This document shows positions 42,792 through 52,797 of a stretch of DNA of 64,000 nucleotides, one piece after another (the stretch's first letter is position 1; each line of letters starts with the position of its first letter). This stretch comes from Shinisaurus crocodilurus. Taxonomy: Eukaryota; Chordata; Lepidosauria; Squamata; Shinisauridae. Location of the stretch: contig JAHFWL010000401.1 in assembly GCA_021292165.1 (NCBI GenBank), positions 1 through 64,000 on the forward strand. The letters run 5' to 3'. The position numbers and the translations under genes are program-made. The notes below the pieces were generated by a model. The model was not told the origin of the DNA. It saw only the letters and a list, made by a program, of their open reading frames with translations, and did no database searches.

Positions 42792-42899
42792 CAGCCTTCC
42801 CCAATCTGGTGCCCTCCAGATGTGTTCCCAGAATCCCCCAGCCAGCTATGTTGTAGTTCAACACATATGGGGGGGGCACCACCAGGTTGGGGAAGGCTG
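42792..42899. mobile_element. Palindrome-type hAT MITE
   Basis: CAGCCTTCCCCAATCTGGTG and ACCAGGTTGGGGAAGGCTG are inverted ends. Flanks TTCAGTTG and TTCCATTG match at 6 of 8. Confidence 0.7.
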
Positions 42900-43159
42900 T
42901 TCCATTGGATTTTAAGAACATAAGGGTCTGAGGATTGAGCTGAAATGATGTGCTTTTCAGTTTTCACAAAAGCTTTTGCAAGTGTTTGCCCAGTCAGAGT
43001 AAGGGAAGGAAGCATTGCCCTCACTCCAAATTGGCTTCATAGTATTATTGTGTAGCCAGATCTGATTGGCTACATGATACTGCTGTGATGTCATAGTGTA
43101 CCATAATGATCATACCCAGACAGAACTGGAAGCCAGACTTTTTTCAAGTGGGTGATAAA

Positions 43160-43285
43160 TCTATTGGGCTAGTTTCAGATTTAGTCATACTTACAGGAGA
43201 CCCACTGAAATCTATGGGACATGAATGAAATATGATTAAAGTCCCATTGATTTCAATGGGTCTGCTGGAAACAATCCATTGTGTA
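43160..43285. repeat. Diverged palindrome related to 22619-22750
   Basis: CATACTTACAGGAGACCCAC and CCATTGATTTCAATGGGTCT are inverted arms. Confidence 0.5.
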
Positions 43286-43518
43286 TTGGCTCTTAGGGTG
43301 ATGTTATATGCTAAGGTTTACAGAGAAATGTCACTATGTGGTGACAATTTGCTATAGAATTTTCATAACTGTTCATAGGATGGAGCATGCAATCTTCCTC
43401 ACAAGAATGAGTTAAACAGCGAAGAATTATATGGAAATGTCAATCTCTCTGAAACATTTCCCTGTAAAAAAAAAAGATCTCATAAATTCTTCAGATCTGT
43501 GGTAGTGAAGGTTATGTG

Positions 43519-43774
43519 TACAGTGATACCTTGGATTGCAAGTAACTTGGTTTGAGAGCGTTTTGCAAGACAAGCAAATGTTTAAATATTTATTTAAAAA
43601 TTTTTTTGACTTGATATACAAGCGACGTCTTGCAATACAAGCACTGTACTACGGCTTAAATTAAAAATCTCTGTACAAATCTTTTTGGGAGGATTTCGTT
43701 TTGATATAAGAGTGTTTTGGATTACAAGCACATTTCCGGAACGAATTACGCTCTCAATCCAAGGCATGACTGTA
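43519..43774 (+). mobile_element. Mariner-like MITE, copy 4
   Basis: TACAGTGATACCTTGGATTG to CAATCCAAGGCATGACTGTA, TA at both ends, full length. Confidence 0.9.
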
Positions 43775-44195
43775 TTAAATGGGTGCATTCCCTTTGTAAC
43801 CCCACTGTATTTATTGACACTAAACAATATGAAATTCTGAACACTGTACCATGTTCCTCGATTTTTTTTTTTTAAAAATAAAACTAATTAAACCCTCTAT
43901 TCAAGTTCAGAGTAATCTGGATGACTCGTCCCTTAGCAAGGTTTAACTTTCACACCAGCAAGAGACATTCAGGAGGCTCAGAAAGCTAAGATGGGATCTG
44001 CTTTTCCCTGTGGATTGTTCCGGAATTTTATGTGCGATTCTGTCCTCTGATTCATGAGTGCAAAACTGGAAAAGAGTGGGGGTGAAGGAGAACATGGGGT
44101 CAAATGGTAGGCCCTGAGCTGACTCCAAGGATAGCTTTTCACCCAATGCTGAGATTGAAAGAATTTTGAAACTACTTTGAATGAACCCAAAGGGG
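43775..44195. other. Unassigned sequence
   Basis: No gene or repeat family recognised. Confidence 0.35.
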
Positions 44196-44495
44196 GTAGA
44201 TGCCATGCCTCTGCTGGGGGGACTTGTCCTCTGAGGAAGAATTTCGGCTCCCAGAGATGGATGCCATTGAGCCATCCATGGCAGAGGACCAGGAGGAGCC
44301 TGGATCCCCCGGGGGAGATGGCTGCAGGTCCAGCCCTGCCAGGAGGCTGAGCAACTCCCTGATCCCCGGGAACATCATCACCTCAAGCATCAGGCCAAGA
44401 GGGCTCCTGTGAGGAGGGAGTGTTCACTTGCTGAAAAGGACTCCTCAAGAGAAAGTGACTCCTCAGAAGTAGGGTTCTGACAGGGAGCTCTAATG

Positions 44496-44630
44496 CAGTG
44501 TTCTCCAACCTTGGGCCCCCAGATGTTTTTGGCCTACAACTCCCAGCATGCCCCAGCCAGCATAGCTGGTTGGGTCATACTGGGAGTTGTAGGCCAAAAA
44601 CATCTGGGGACCCAAGGTTGGAGAAAACTG
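44496..44630. mobile_element. Palindromic hAT MITE, copy 5
   Basis: Perfect 8-bp flanks CTCTAATG (44488-44495, 44631-44638). Nested in the retroelement-like fragment. Confidence 0.95.
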
Positions 44631-44803
44631 CTCTAATGGACTGCAGCTGAGCCTTGGGTGGGGCTCAGAAGGCTCTGTTGTTAAAAAAACCTTCAGGGTA
44701 CGCCTAGCTGGTGCTGGTAATGGTAATAACAATACCATTCTCCAGCTCCTGCTACCTGGTTTCCCAGACCTTGTCTTGCTGATAGATGCTCTGTGCTCCT
44801 TTC

Positions 44804-44949
44804 CAGTGCTTTTTTTCTGGAGAAAAGGGTACCGGAACTCTTGGATTACATTTCCTCGGGAGTAGATGGCGATTAAATTGTAATGCAATTAATAGAAGAA
44901 AAGGTGCTGGAACTCAGTTCCGGTGAGTTCCACCAGAAAAAAAGCCCTG
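44804..44949. mobile_element. 146-bp hAT MITE (CAGTGCTTTTTTTCTGG ends), copy 2
   Basis: Perfect 8-bp flanks CTCCTTTC (44796-44803, 44950-44957). Differs from 17723-17868 at only a few bases. Confidence 0.93.
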
Positions 44950-45267
44950 CTCCTTTCCCTTGGACTCCTACTTGGTCCTACTTCTGGATTGTGTATGTAC
45001 CTGACTGCTCAACCATGTTTTTGACATCTGCTTGTACTTTGACTGCTCCTGCCTGTCTGCTCCTTACCTGACTGAAACCTTGGTGCCTGACTATTTGCCT
45101 GTGTTGTGACTTTGCTTTCTGGATTGCCCTATTATTCAGAGTCTGCTTCAGTCAAAGCAGGACACTTGAGAGGTATTTTCCATGGCTTTTGAAAAGCAGT
45201 CACTGAGATGGCAATAAGGACAGGATGCCAGCAGAATTCCATGTGAGTAATACCTAGGGTAGCCATG

Positions 45268-45725
45268 TAGGGATGGTCGAAGCTCTCAGTTTTGGTTTCT
45301 TATTTTTCCACTCTTAAGTTCAGATCATCTTGCATGTTACGAATTTCTCCAGTCTTCAATTCATCCGGAACACTGAGAATTTAAAGTTTGCATGAAAATT
45401 CATGAGCGTTCTTGTGCACATTTCTCTAATGCATGAATTTTTGTATGCATTTTTGCAAGTAATTTTCCTAATATAATGCATTTTAATATTGTTTCCCCTT
45501 AAATATGCATTTTATCTGCATTTTTTTTAATTGCAGAACTCCACTGCAAAATTCAGAGACGTGTAAATTTTGAAGGAGAACCGAGTCTTGATTATTTACA
45601 TGGTGGTTTGAAAGTTTGAAACTAGGTAAGTTCTGATGAAAATGCAAACTGAATGAATTTCCTGGGGATGTATGACAATTCCATTTGGCGGATGAAAATG
45701 TGATGGATATTTCTGTTTCAGCCCT
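45268..45725. repeat. TAGGGATGG-group A+T-rich repeat
   Basis: Starts TAGGGATGGTCGAAGCTCTC and contains ATGCATTTTTGCAAGTAATT-like phrases shared with 27100-27430 and 62150-62571. Confidence 0.45.
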
Positions 45726-46114
45726 GCGGATTTTGTTCCTTTCCCCCTTGCTGGCATCCACTTGATCTATAGCGAGTCGAGCCAATAGGCGGATTCCTGG
45801 GGTGGGGCTTAATGGTGGCAATTCATGGGGGGAGGGATCTTGAAATGTGTGCACATGGTGTCCTAATTTTTAAAAAATATATATTGGTGATCTTCCACGA
45901 GTGCACATGATTGCAAGTCTGCCTGTCCGCTATATAGCCCCACAGAAGCATATTCCCCCTCTTGTCATTTAGCCCAGAAGAGACATATTCCATACTTGTC
46001 AAAGAACTTGTCGATTTCATCTTCCACTTGTCGATTTCATCTTCCACTTCGCCATGGGGAAATTGGCACGTTCTTTGGCAAGTATCAAATATGGCTGTGC
46101 TGGGCTAAAGGAAG

Positions 46115-46376
46115 TACAGTGATACCTTGGATTGCAAGTAACTTGGTTTGAGAGCGTTTTGCAAGACAAAGCAAATTTTTAAATATTTATTTTAAAAAAT
46201 ATGACTTGATATACAAGCGACGTCTTGCAATACAAGTACTGTAGTAGTACGGCTTAAATTAAAAATCTCTGTACAATTTTTTTGGGGGGGGGGAATTTCG
46301 TTTTGATATAAGAGTGTTTTGGATTACAAGCACGTTTCCGGAATGAATTATGCTCTCAATCCAAGGCATGACTGTA
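46115..46376 (+). mobile_element. Mariner-like MITE, copy 5
   Basis: TACAGTGATACCTTGGATTG to CAATCCAAGGCATGACTGTA, TA at both ends. Confidence 0.9.
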
Positions 46377-46497
46377 GTGGGGAGAGGATGAACCTAAGAA
46401 GGATATTTACAAGGCAGGAATAATATGCCTCCTGCAAGGCCACATAGTGGAAAGGTGGACTTGCAAATCGTGCACACTTGCACAAGATCGGCAATTA

Positions 46498-46601
46498 AAG
46501 AATATTTATTTATTTTATTTTTATTTTATTTATTATATTTATTAATCGCCCATCTGGCCGGTCACTCGGCCAGATGGGTGATTTATTAAATAAATATGTA
46601 T

Positions 46602-46638
<37 letters not shown>
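46498..46638. repeat. (TTTA)n-rich tract with short hairpin
   Basis: TTTATTTATT tracts surround a hairpin AATCGCCCATCTGGCC / GGCCAGATGGGTGATT, which is the 3' end of an L2-like LINE in both orientations. Confidence 0.75.
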
Positions 46639-47195
46639 AAAGTGGGATGCTTAATCCCAGTGAAATCAGTGGGTTCAAGGCTGTTTAAACTCTGCACAGG
46701 ATTGTGGTCGGTATTTCTACAAAGTCCACAAGTTAAACATTTTCCTTTGTAAGTGGCCAATGCTCCATTTGTTTGCTTCCAGAGATGGCAGTCCATTTTG
46801 GTCAGGGGGGCGGGGGGGGGTGGGGGTTGAGAAAGGAGAACTAGGACATGTGCGGCCAGACTTCCCATTGCATTCCTCTCAAAGCACTTGGAACATGTTC
46901 AGCACACTGAAAAATACACCAGGACACCACGTAGCAGCTAATGACACCAGCGAGAAATCTTTCCTCTTGGCGATGCGACATTAGTACAAGGGCTTTGGAT
47001 GAAATCGCCTCCGGGTTGTATTGCTGCTAATGCTGAATGAGTTAATGTTCAAGTGTGCATGTTTATTAAGAAGTATACCGGTCCCTAAAGGAAAAATGTG
47101 TCCTGTGTTTAGGCTATTCTATGGTTGAGGTCACACTGCACCTCTACATGTAGGTTAGGTACAAGGTGAAGCGTGGGAGAAGGACATGAACTTGT

Positions 47196-47196
<1 letters not shown>
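46639..47196. other. Unassigned; conserved non-coding candidate at 46870-47090
   Basis: The stretch around 46890-47080 is free of repeats and balanced in composition. No exon seen. Confidence 0.3.
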
Positions 47197-47230
<34 letters not shown>

Positions 47231-47264
47231 CTCTCTCTCTCTCTCTCTCTCTCTCTCACGCACG

Positions 47265-47297
<33 letters not shown>

Positions 47298-47298
47298 G

Positions 47299-47343
<45 letters not shown>

Positions 47344-47359
47344 GCACGCACTCTCTCTC
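47197..47359. repeat. (CT)n microsatellite with CACGCACGCA interruptions
   Basis: CT runs are broken by CACGCACGCA and CACGCA, making a higher-order pattern. Ser/Leu or Arg/Glu repeat frames here are artefacts of the dinucleotide. Confidence 0.97.
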
Positions 47360-47860
47360 ACCTCCTCACCACATCTAGAACCCGCAGGAGCAGAGAACCT
47401 CAGACCTGGAGCCAAATCTGGCCTTCCTGGGGTCCCAATCCAGCACTCCAGGAGTCCCTACAGTGGCTACAGCCCCCTCCTCTTGCCCCACAACCCGTTC
47501 TCACATCTGATCATTGGGTGGTTTCTGCAGATTTCCCCTCCATTCTAAAAGGTTGAACTACGTCTTCTAAGCCTTAGTTGCTGGCACTTAAGAACTTTAA
47601 GCTACCGCGTGCTGGTATTTGGGGCCTGTCCCCTTTTGCTTTTCACCCTGCCCACGACTGGAATGTGACCCCCCAAGAGCTGCTCCAAATTAGAATACAG
47701 GCCTCATGCTGAAAGAGGTTCAACGCCCCCCGGTAAAGAGGAACTGGGCCCTCCATACTCAAATGCTTTTACCACACGCCCTTGCGCACATGTGCACTCC
47801 GATGCACAAGTGTGTACATGTGCAACCTACTGACACCTGTAAGCATGGATGGCAGATCTA
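47360..47860. other. Unassigned sequence
   Basis: No feature recognised. Confidence 0.35.
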
Positions 47861-48100
47861 GAGACAGTGTGGCGTAGTGGCGAGAGTGTTGGACTGGGAC
47901 TCGGGAGATCCGGGTTCTAGTCCCCGCTCGGCCATGAAACTCACTGGGCCAGTCACTGACTCTCAGCCTAACCTACCTCACCGGGTTGTTATGAGGATAA
48001 AATGGAGAGGAGGAGGTGGATTATGTAAGCCGCCTTGGGCTCCTTGCAGGAAAAAAGGTGGGGTATAAATATCATAAATATAAATATAATGTATAATATA
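47861..48100 (+). mobile_element. tRNA-derived SINE (main family)
   Basis: GAGACAGTGTGGCGTAGTGG (A box), GGTTCTAGTCC (B box), GTAAGCCGCCTTGGGCTCCT, then an A/T-rich tail. Confidence 0.88.
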
Positions 48101-48193
48101 AGGTGCACCACAGGGAAGTTGTGCAATTCACTAAGACCAAGGGGATATTAGCGATTGCAGGCTAACAGGATCTACTTTGGTTTTTCCTGGAAG

Positions 48194-48680
48194 TAGGGAT
48201 GTGTGAGGATTTCATTCGGGGGGGGGGGGGTGTGGAAATCTGGCAGGCCAGCCGAGCTCAACACCACCACCCCCGCCCCAAGCTCCGTCCCGCTTACCTC
48301 TTCCCTGACTCGACTGTGCTCTCCCGAGTAAAGCCGGGGAAGCCAACTTCTGGGTTTCCCGGCGGGCTGCTGTTTATGTAGAAAATTAATATATTAATAA
48401 ATATAAGAAATATTTATGTTAATAAATATAAGAATAGTTATATTAATAAATATAAGAATAGTTATATTAATAAATATAAGAATAGTTATACTAATAAATA
48501 TAAGAAATATAAATGCCTTTAAGATACGCCCAAAGTGGTCGCAATTTGCACAACTTGCGGCCGCTTGTGAATATATCTTCAGGCATTTTCTCCATAAACA
48601 GCAGCCCGCCGGGAAACCCAGAAGTCCAGTGAGTGGCGCAGCATGCCGCTCCCGCGGAGCCCAAAGCAGGTGCATCGGGT
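48194..48680. repeat. TAGGGATGTG foldback element with A+T-rich tandem loop
   Basis: Starts TAGGGATGTGTGAGGATTTC. Arms CAACTTCTGGGTTTCCCGGC and GCCGGGAAACCCAGAAGTC are inverted; the loop holds repeated TAATAAATATAAGAATAGTT units (about 48415-48510). No coding evidence. Confidence 0.65.
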
Positions 48681-48806
48681 CTCCGCGGATCACCTACCTC
48701 CTAACTGGGAACCTGATACCCCCCAATGGGGACCTGGTGCAAAAGACACACCCAAAGCATTAAAGAATTTTGAACCCAGGAATGCTGTTTTGAGTGCCAG
48801 AACTGA

Positions 48807-49504
48807 CAGGACCGGTGCAGGGCAGTTTGGCGCCCCAGGCGAAAAAATAGTTAGCGCCCCCCCCCTCTCCAAAGCAAAAAAAAAACAACCCTGCGCCGCC
48901 ACCACCAACCTACCTTCCCCCCCCCCGCCCTGGCTGCGGCGGCGGCTGCTGCAACGAAGGTAGGTGACGGGGGGGTGACGGGGGGTTGGGGGGGTGGCGA
49001 TGGTGGTGGGAGGGCAGCGGCGGGCGAGCGAGCGGGTGGGCGGAGGCGCGGCGGCGGCTGCGGCGGCTGCTGCTGGCTGCTGCGACGAAGGTAGGTGACG
49101 GGGGGGTGACGGGGGGGTTGGGGGGTGGCGATGGCGGTGGGAGGCGCAGCGGCGGGCGAGCGGGCGAGCGAGCGGGTGGGCGGAGGCGCGGCGGCGGCGG
49201 CGGCGGCGGCAGGCAGGAGGGTGGGGAGGCGGAGGCCTGGCGGGGGAGGCGGAGGCCTGGCGGGGGAGGCGGAGGCCTGGCGGGGACGGCGCAGCGGCAG
49301 CGAAGAGGAGCGCAGCGTTTCGCGCCCTCTTCAGCCGCGCGCCCTCTTCAGCCGCGCGCCCTCTTCAGCCGCGCGCCCTCTTCAGCCGCGCGCCCTCTTC
49401 AGCCGCGCGCCCTCTTCAGCCGCGCGCCCTCTTCAGCCGCGCGCCCTCTTCAGCCACGCGCCCTAGGCAACCGCCTAGTTGGCCTAGCGGTAGCGCCGGC
49501 CCTG
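48807..49504. mobile_element. 698-bp CpG-dense hAT element with tandem repeats
   Basis: Ends CAGGACCGGTGCAGGGCAG and TAGCGCCGGCCCTG. Perfect 8-bp flanks AGAACTGA (48799-48806, 49505-49512). Interior: two diverged copies of a roughly 120-bp GACGAAGGTAGGTGACGGGG segment; three 20-bp GGAGGCGGAGGCCTGGCGGG units (about 49225-49285); and about eight 17-bp CCCTCTTCAGCCGCGCG units (about 49324-49460). It is one of the most CpG-rich stretches of the window. Open frames are GC-driven and not coding. Short relatives: 49966-50130 and 58320-58476. Confidence 0.92.
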
Positions 49505-49512
49505 AGAACTGA

Positions 49513-49957
49513 ACAGAGCTCGCAGTCCTGGCACAGAAGAGCCGCACTCTAGGGTCACCACCCCACAAGCTTTCTTCATTTCAGCCGTATAATTTAAGGT
49601 GTGTGGGTGGAGGCAGTAGGTTGCCGCCGTTGTTAAACAATTGCGAGTCGGAAATCCTTGCTGATCCTCTGCAAGATCGCCCAGAGATTTACCAGTACAT
49701 TCAGATCTACCTTTTATCCACTTCTGAGCGGTTGTTGGGCACAGCCTAAGTCTTGAATCAAACAATGTCAGCTTTTATGACAGAAGATGAGAGCTGACCA
49801 AATACAGGACTCCTCTGATACAGAATGAAGAAGCTGGTTCGATGAACCCAATTAAGTTTGGACAGGCGGCTATCGTACTAGCATAAGGAGACGGAGAAAG
49901 ATGACAACGGAGGTTGCTGTTGCCAAAGATGGGGCCGGGGAGGGATGTTAGGGATTT
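49513..49957. other. Unassigned sequence between two related hAT elements
   Basis: No gene recognised. Confidence 0.35.
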
Positions 49958-49965
49958 GGCAGGTG

Positions 49966-50130
49966 CAGGGCCGGTGCTACCATTAGGCCAACTAGGCGGC
50001 TGCCTAGGGCGCTGGGCTAAAGGGGGCACCAGGAGCATAGGGCTGGAGGGAGGGAGGGCTCAAGTGGGAAGAGGGGGGTGCTAAATATCTGATCTTGCCT
50101 AGGGCACCAAACTGCCTTGCACCGGCCCTG
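49966..50130. mobile_element. 165-bp hAT MITE (CAGGGCCGGTGC ends), copy 1
   Basis: Ends CAGGGCCGGTGCTACC and TTGCACCGGCCCTG; perfect 8-bp flanks GGCAGGTG (49958-49965, 50131-50138). Short form of the 698-bp element. Confidence 0.95.
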
Positions 50131-50138
50131 GGCAGGTG

Positions 50139-50693
50139 GCATTGGAGGCCTAGACATAACTGGCCAAGCTTGGAACGTAAATGACATGGGGTAACTTGGG
50201 CATGTGAGGGTTCGAACAGAGACATGGTGGAGAATACTTGGAGGATGACCGATTAGAGTAGAAATACGTTTCCTGTTCCAGAGGAGTAGGGGTACAGAGT
50301 GTGGCTTGGAATGCGGCGACTCTCAGTTCTAGGTTTGGAGGTTGTCCTTCTGTGATCCCGTAGCGGGGAACTTGGGCTGGCAAAGCCCATGCAAGTCCCC
50401 TTAACCCCCAAGGTGGGCAACTTGCTGCGGCCCGCTTCGATGTTTTGGCCTACAGCCCCTGTCAGTCCTAGTGTCCAAGCCACCCGGCCACCCGCCACCG
50501 ACAAGTCACTGATCCGTAAACAATTGGCTTTTATGATGTAAGAAAGGCACAAGTGAACCAGTCTTGTTTCAGGCTACGCAGTAGGTTGTGTTACAAACAA
50601 TGACTACAAAAGCGTCAAGCTCTCTTAGCAGCTGAGAAAACCGGCTGCTTAATCTAAGGTGGCAAGTTGGGGAGAGAGAGAGAGATACCAAAG
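50139..50693. other. Unassigned sequence
   Basis: No gene or repeat family recognised. Confidence 0.35.
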
Positions 50694-50830
50694 CAGTGTT
50701 CTCCAACCTTGGAAGGTCTCCAGATGTTTTTGGTCTACAACTCCCAGCATGCCAGCCAGCATAGCTGGCTGGGGCATGCTGGGAGTTGTAGGCCAAAAAC
50801 ATCTGGGGGACCCAAGGTTAGAGAACACTG
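50694..50830. mobile_element. Palindromic hAT MITE, copy 6
   Basis: Perfect 8-bp flanks TACCAAAG (50686-50693, 50831-50838). Confidence 0.95.
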
Positions 50831-50838
50831 TACCAAAG

Positions 50839-51957
50839 TATTGGGAAATTGTTACAACCCTCCCGTTCAGGCTAAGCGTGCTAAACAAGCCCTGCCTTCG
50901 CGGCACTCACTGGTGGCAGATCCTTTCCTTGAGGAGTCCCTTGGGCAGCAGATCGCTTTGATTGGCACACCACCCTACGCTGCTCCTCCATTCTCATTTG
51001 ATGTCTAACCCTGGGATCCCGAATCCCTAGTCCCTCCTCCTCCTCCTCTTTTCTCCGGGTCGGCGTTCCCACGGGTTCAGAATGGGTGCTTGTGCCATTC
51101 AGTTGTATTTGGGGCTGCCATGCTCCAGCAACGGTAAGGGGGGGAAGTCCCTCCTCCTCTGCATGGTATCCCAGGCACAAGTAGCCCCTGGGAAATGTAG
51201 TTTTTACATGTGCTACTGTCTTCCTTCAGTTGTGTCCCAAAATTGCAGCCAATTTCTCCCGTAGAAACTAATGGAAACCACTGAAACTCAAGCTTGTTTC
51301 TTATCTGCATAAAAAATCCACTGCCCAGTTCTGTGTACAGGTAAAGTGTGCTGGAATCTTTGGTACTATCTTCTATATAAATAGATTCTTGTTTTTTGCT
51401 TTTCTTTTTTTTAAGATGGAACGAGCTGTGATAAAGGAAAAGGACACATGAGCAAAAAACAAAACAAAAAATGAATCACTCACTGGCTCTCAAATTCTCA
51501 ATAAAGCTTCCCCCCCCAGTCCTTCAGAAACAACTATGAACTTTCATTCTGTTCTGCCTTTTGAAATTCATCGGGGGTGTGTGTGTGTGGAAACATTTCC
51601 TCCCCGTCGTATATCGTCTCTTAGTGTCAAGAAATGGCAAGCAAGATCCCACTTAGTGCTAAATTTATTACCTCCGTCCGTGTTGCGCTCACAGTTAGTT
51701 AAAGGGCCCTGACACTTGCCTGCATGAGTTTCGACTCAGGCAGAGGCAGTCGGCTGCCGTAAATATCTTCGAGTGGTGTGTTGAATGAATCCTAGACTAT
51801 ATGGGGAATCGGGGAGAGAGAAAGGGAAATGTAAATTTATGCGACTTTGCGCATTCGGCACATCTTGGGATTCCATTATGGCCTTTATTAAAAAGAAGAA
51901 AGAAAAAGAGAATCTGAATGGGGGGGGAACATGGTCAGCACCTTAGGAGCTGGTGGG
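50839..51957. other. Unassigned low-repeat sequence; conserved non-coding candidate
   Basis: No repeats recognised over more than 1 kb. The stretch 51600-51900 has scattered CpG in A+T-rich context and no long frame. Best candidate in the window for a conserved element, but untested. Confidence 0.35.
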
Positions 51958-51965
51958 TTAAGAGA

Positions 51966-52104
51966 ATAATGGTGCAACCCTATGCATGTTTAGACAGGAA
52001 AAGAAGGCCTACAACTCCCAGCATGCCCCAGCCAGCATAGCTGGCTGGGGCATGCTGGGAGTTATAGGCCTTTTTTCTGTCTAAACATGCATAGGGTTGC
52101 ACTC
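51966..52104. mobile_element. Palindromic MITE with GTGCAACCCTATGCATG ends
   Basis: Outer arms GTGCAACCCTATGCATGTTT and its inverse; the core (GGCCTACAACTCCCAGCATG) equals that of the palindromic hAT MITEs. Direct TTAAGAGA at 51958-51965 and 52105-52112 is a probable 8-bp target duplication. A half copy lies at 54041-54104. Confidence 0.8.
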
Positions 52105-52237
52105 TTAAGAGATATTCCCATGACGCTCCATCTAAACTGTACTTCGTTTTATGATAATCCTGTATTACAGATTTCTGGAGGTGGGGTATCAGAGCTACTG
52201 GTGTGTTTATTTAAGACCAGGAAGATCATAGCTTAGG

Positions 52238-52480
52238 TGAGAGCCAGCATGGTGTAGTGGTGAGAGTGTTGGACTGGGACTCGGAGATCCGGGTTCTAGT
52301 CCCCACTTGGCCGTGAAGCTCACTGGGTGACTTTCGGCCAGTAATTGATTCTCCGCTTAACCTACCTCACGGGGTTGTTTTGAGGATAACATGGAGAGGA
52401 GGAGGAGGAAGAAGAGAATCGTGTCTCCTGGCTTAGGCTCCGTGGAGGAAAGGTGGGACATAAATGTAACAAGTAGGTGA
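52238..52480 (+). mobile_element. tRNA-derived SINE (main family)
   Basis: GAGAGCCAGCATGGTGTAGTGG less two bases (A box), GGTTCTAGTCC (B box), CACGGGGTTGTTTTGAGGAT, diverged 3' end. Confidence 0.82.
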
Positions 52481-52669
52481 ATTAACAGCTGTACCTCGAA
52501 CAAAGGTCCCGGCCCAGCACTCACACTCTCTGATGCTATATCTACACAGAGAAAATGGATGGGTGTTTAAATGTCCTTGTTGCTCCTAAGAGTTTTCCTT
52601 CCAAATTCTCCTTTGTGGATTTTGCCCAATAATACACTTGAGACGTCTCCTGAATGCGCAGATCAACCT

Positions 52670-52797
52670 CTCCCAATCTGCCCCTTCCCCCGGAAGCGTT
52701 GGTCTGCAATTCCCATCATTTCCAGTCAGCAAAGCCATTGGCCAGGGGGTGATGGGATTTGTAGTCCGATGCATCTGGAGGGCAGCAGATTAGGAAA
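52670..52797. repeat. Palindrome-type MITE, diverged
   Basis: TCTGCAATTCCCATCATTTC and TGATGGGATTTGTAGTCCGA are inverted arms of the 10537 family. Confidence 0.55.

Larger units (their letters stand above)
44196..45175 (+). mobile_element. Retroelement-like fragment hit by two hAT MITEs
   Basis: The outer sequence contains an open stretch with SSEEEFRLPEMDAIEPSMAE followed by acidic and Ser/Pro-rich residues (44210-44410). After 44957 comes T-rich sequence with repeated TGACTGCTCCTGCCTG-type words. It looks like one older element, possibly LTR- or LINE-derived, with no diagnostic domain. Two MITEs with perfect target duplications (44496-44630 and 44804-44949) sit inside it. Confidence 0.4.

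Noticed and set aside
44200..44412. Acidic Ser/Pro-rich short protein
   Set aside because: It sits in an older repeat-like element interrupted by MITEs and lacks a recognisable domain, so it was kept only as part of that element.
47197..47359. Ser/Leu- and Arg/Glu-repeat proteins in several frames
   Set aside because: They are translations of a CT dinucleotide microsatellite.
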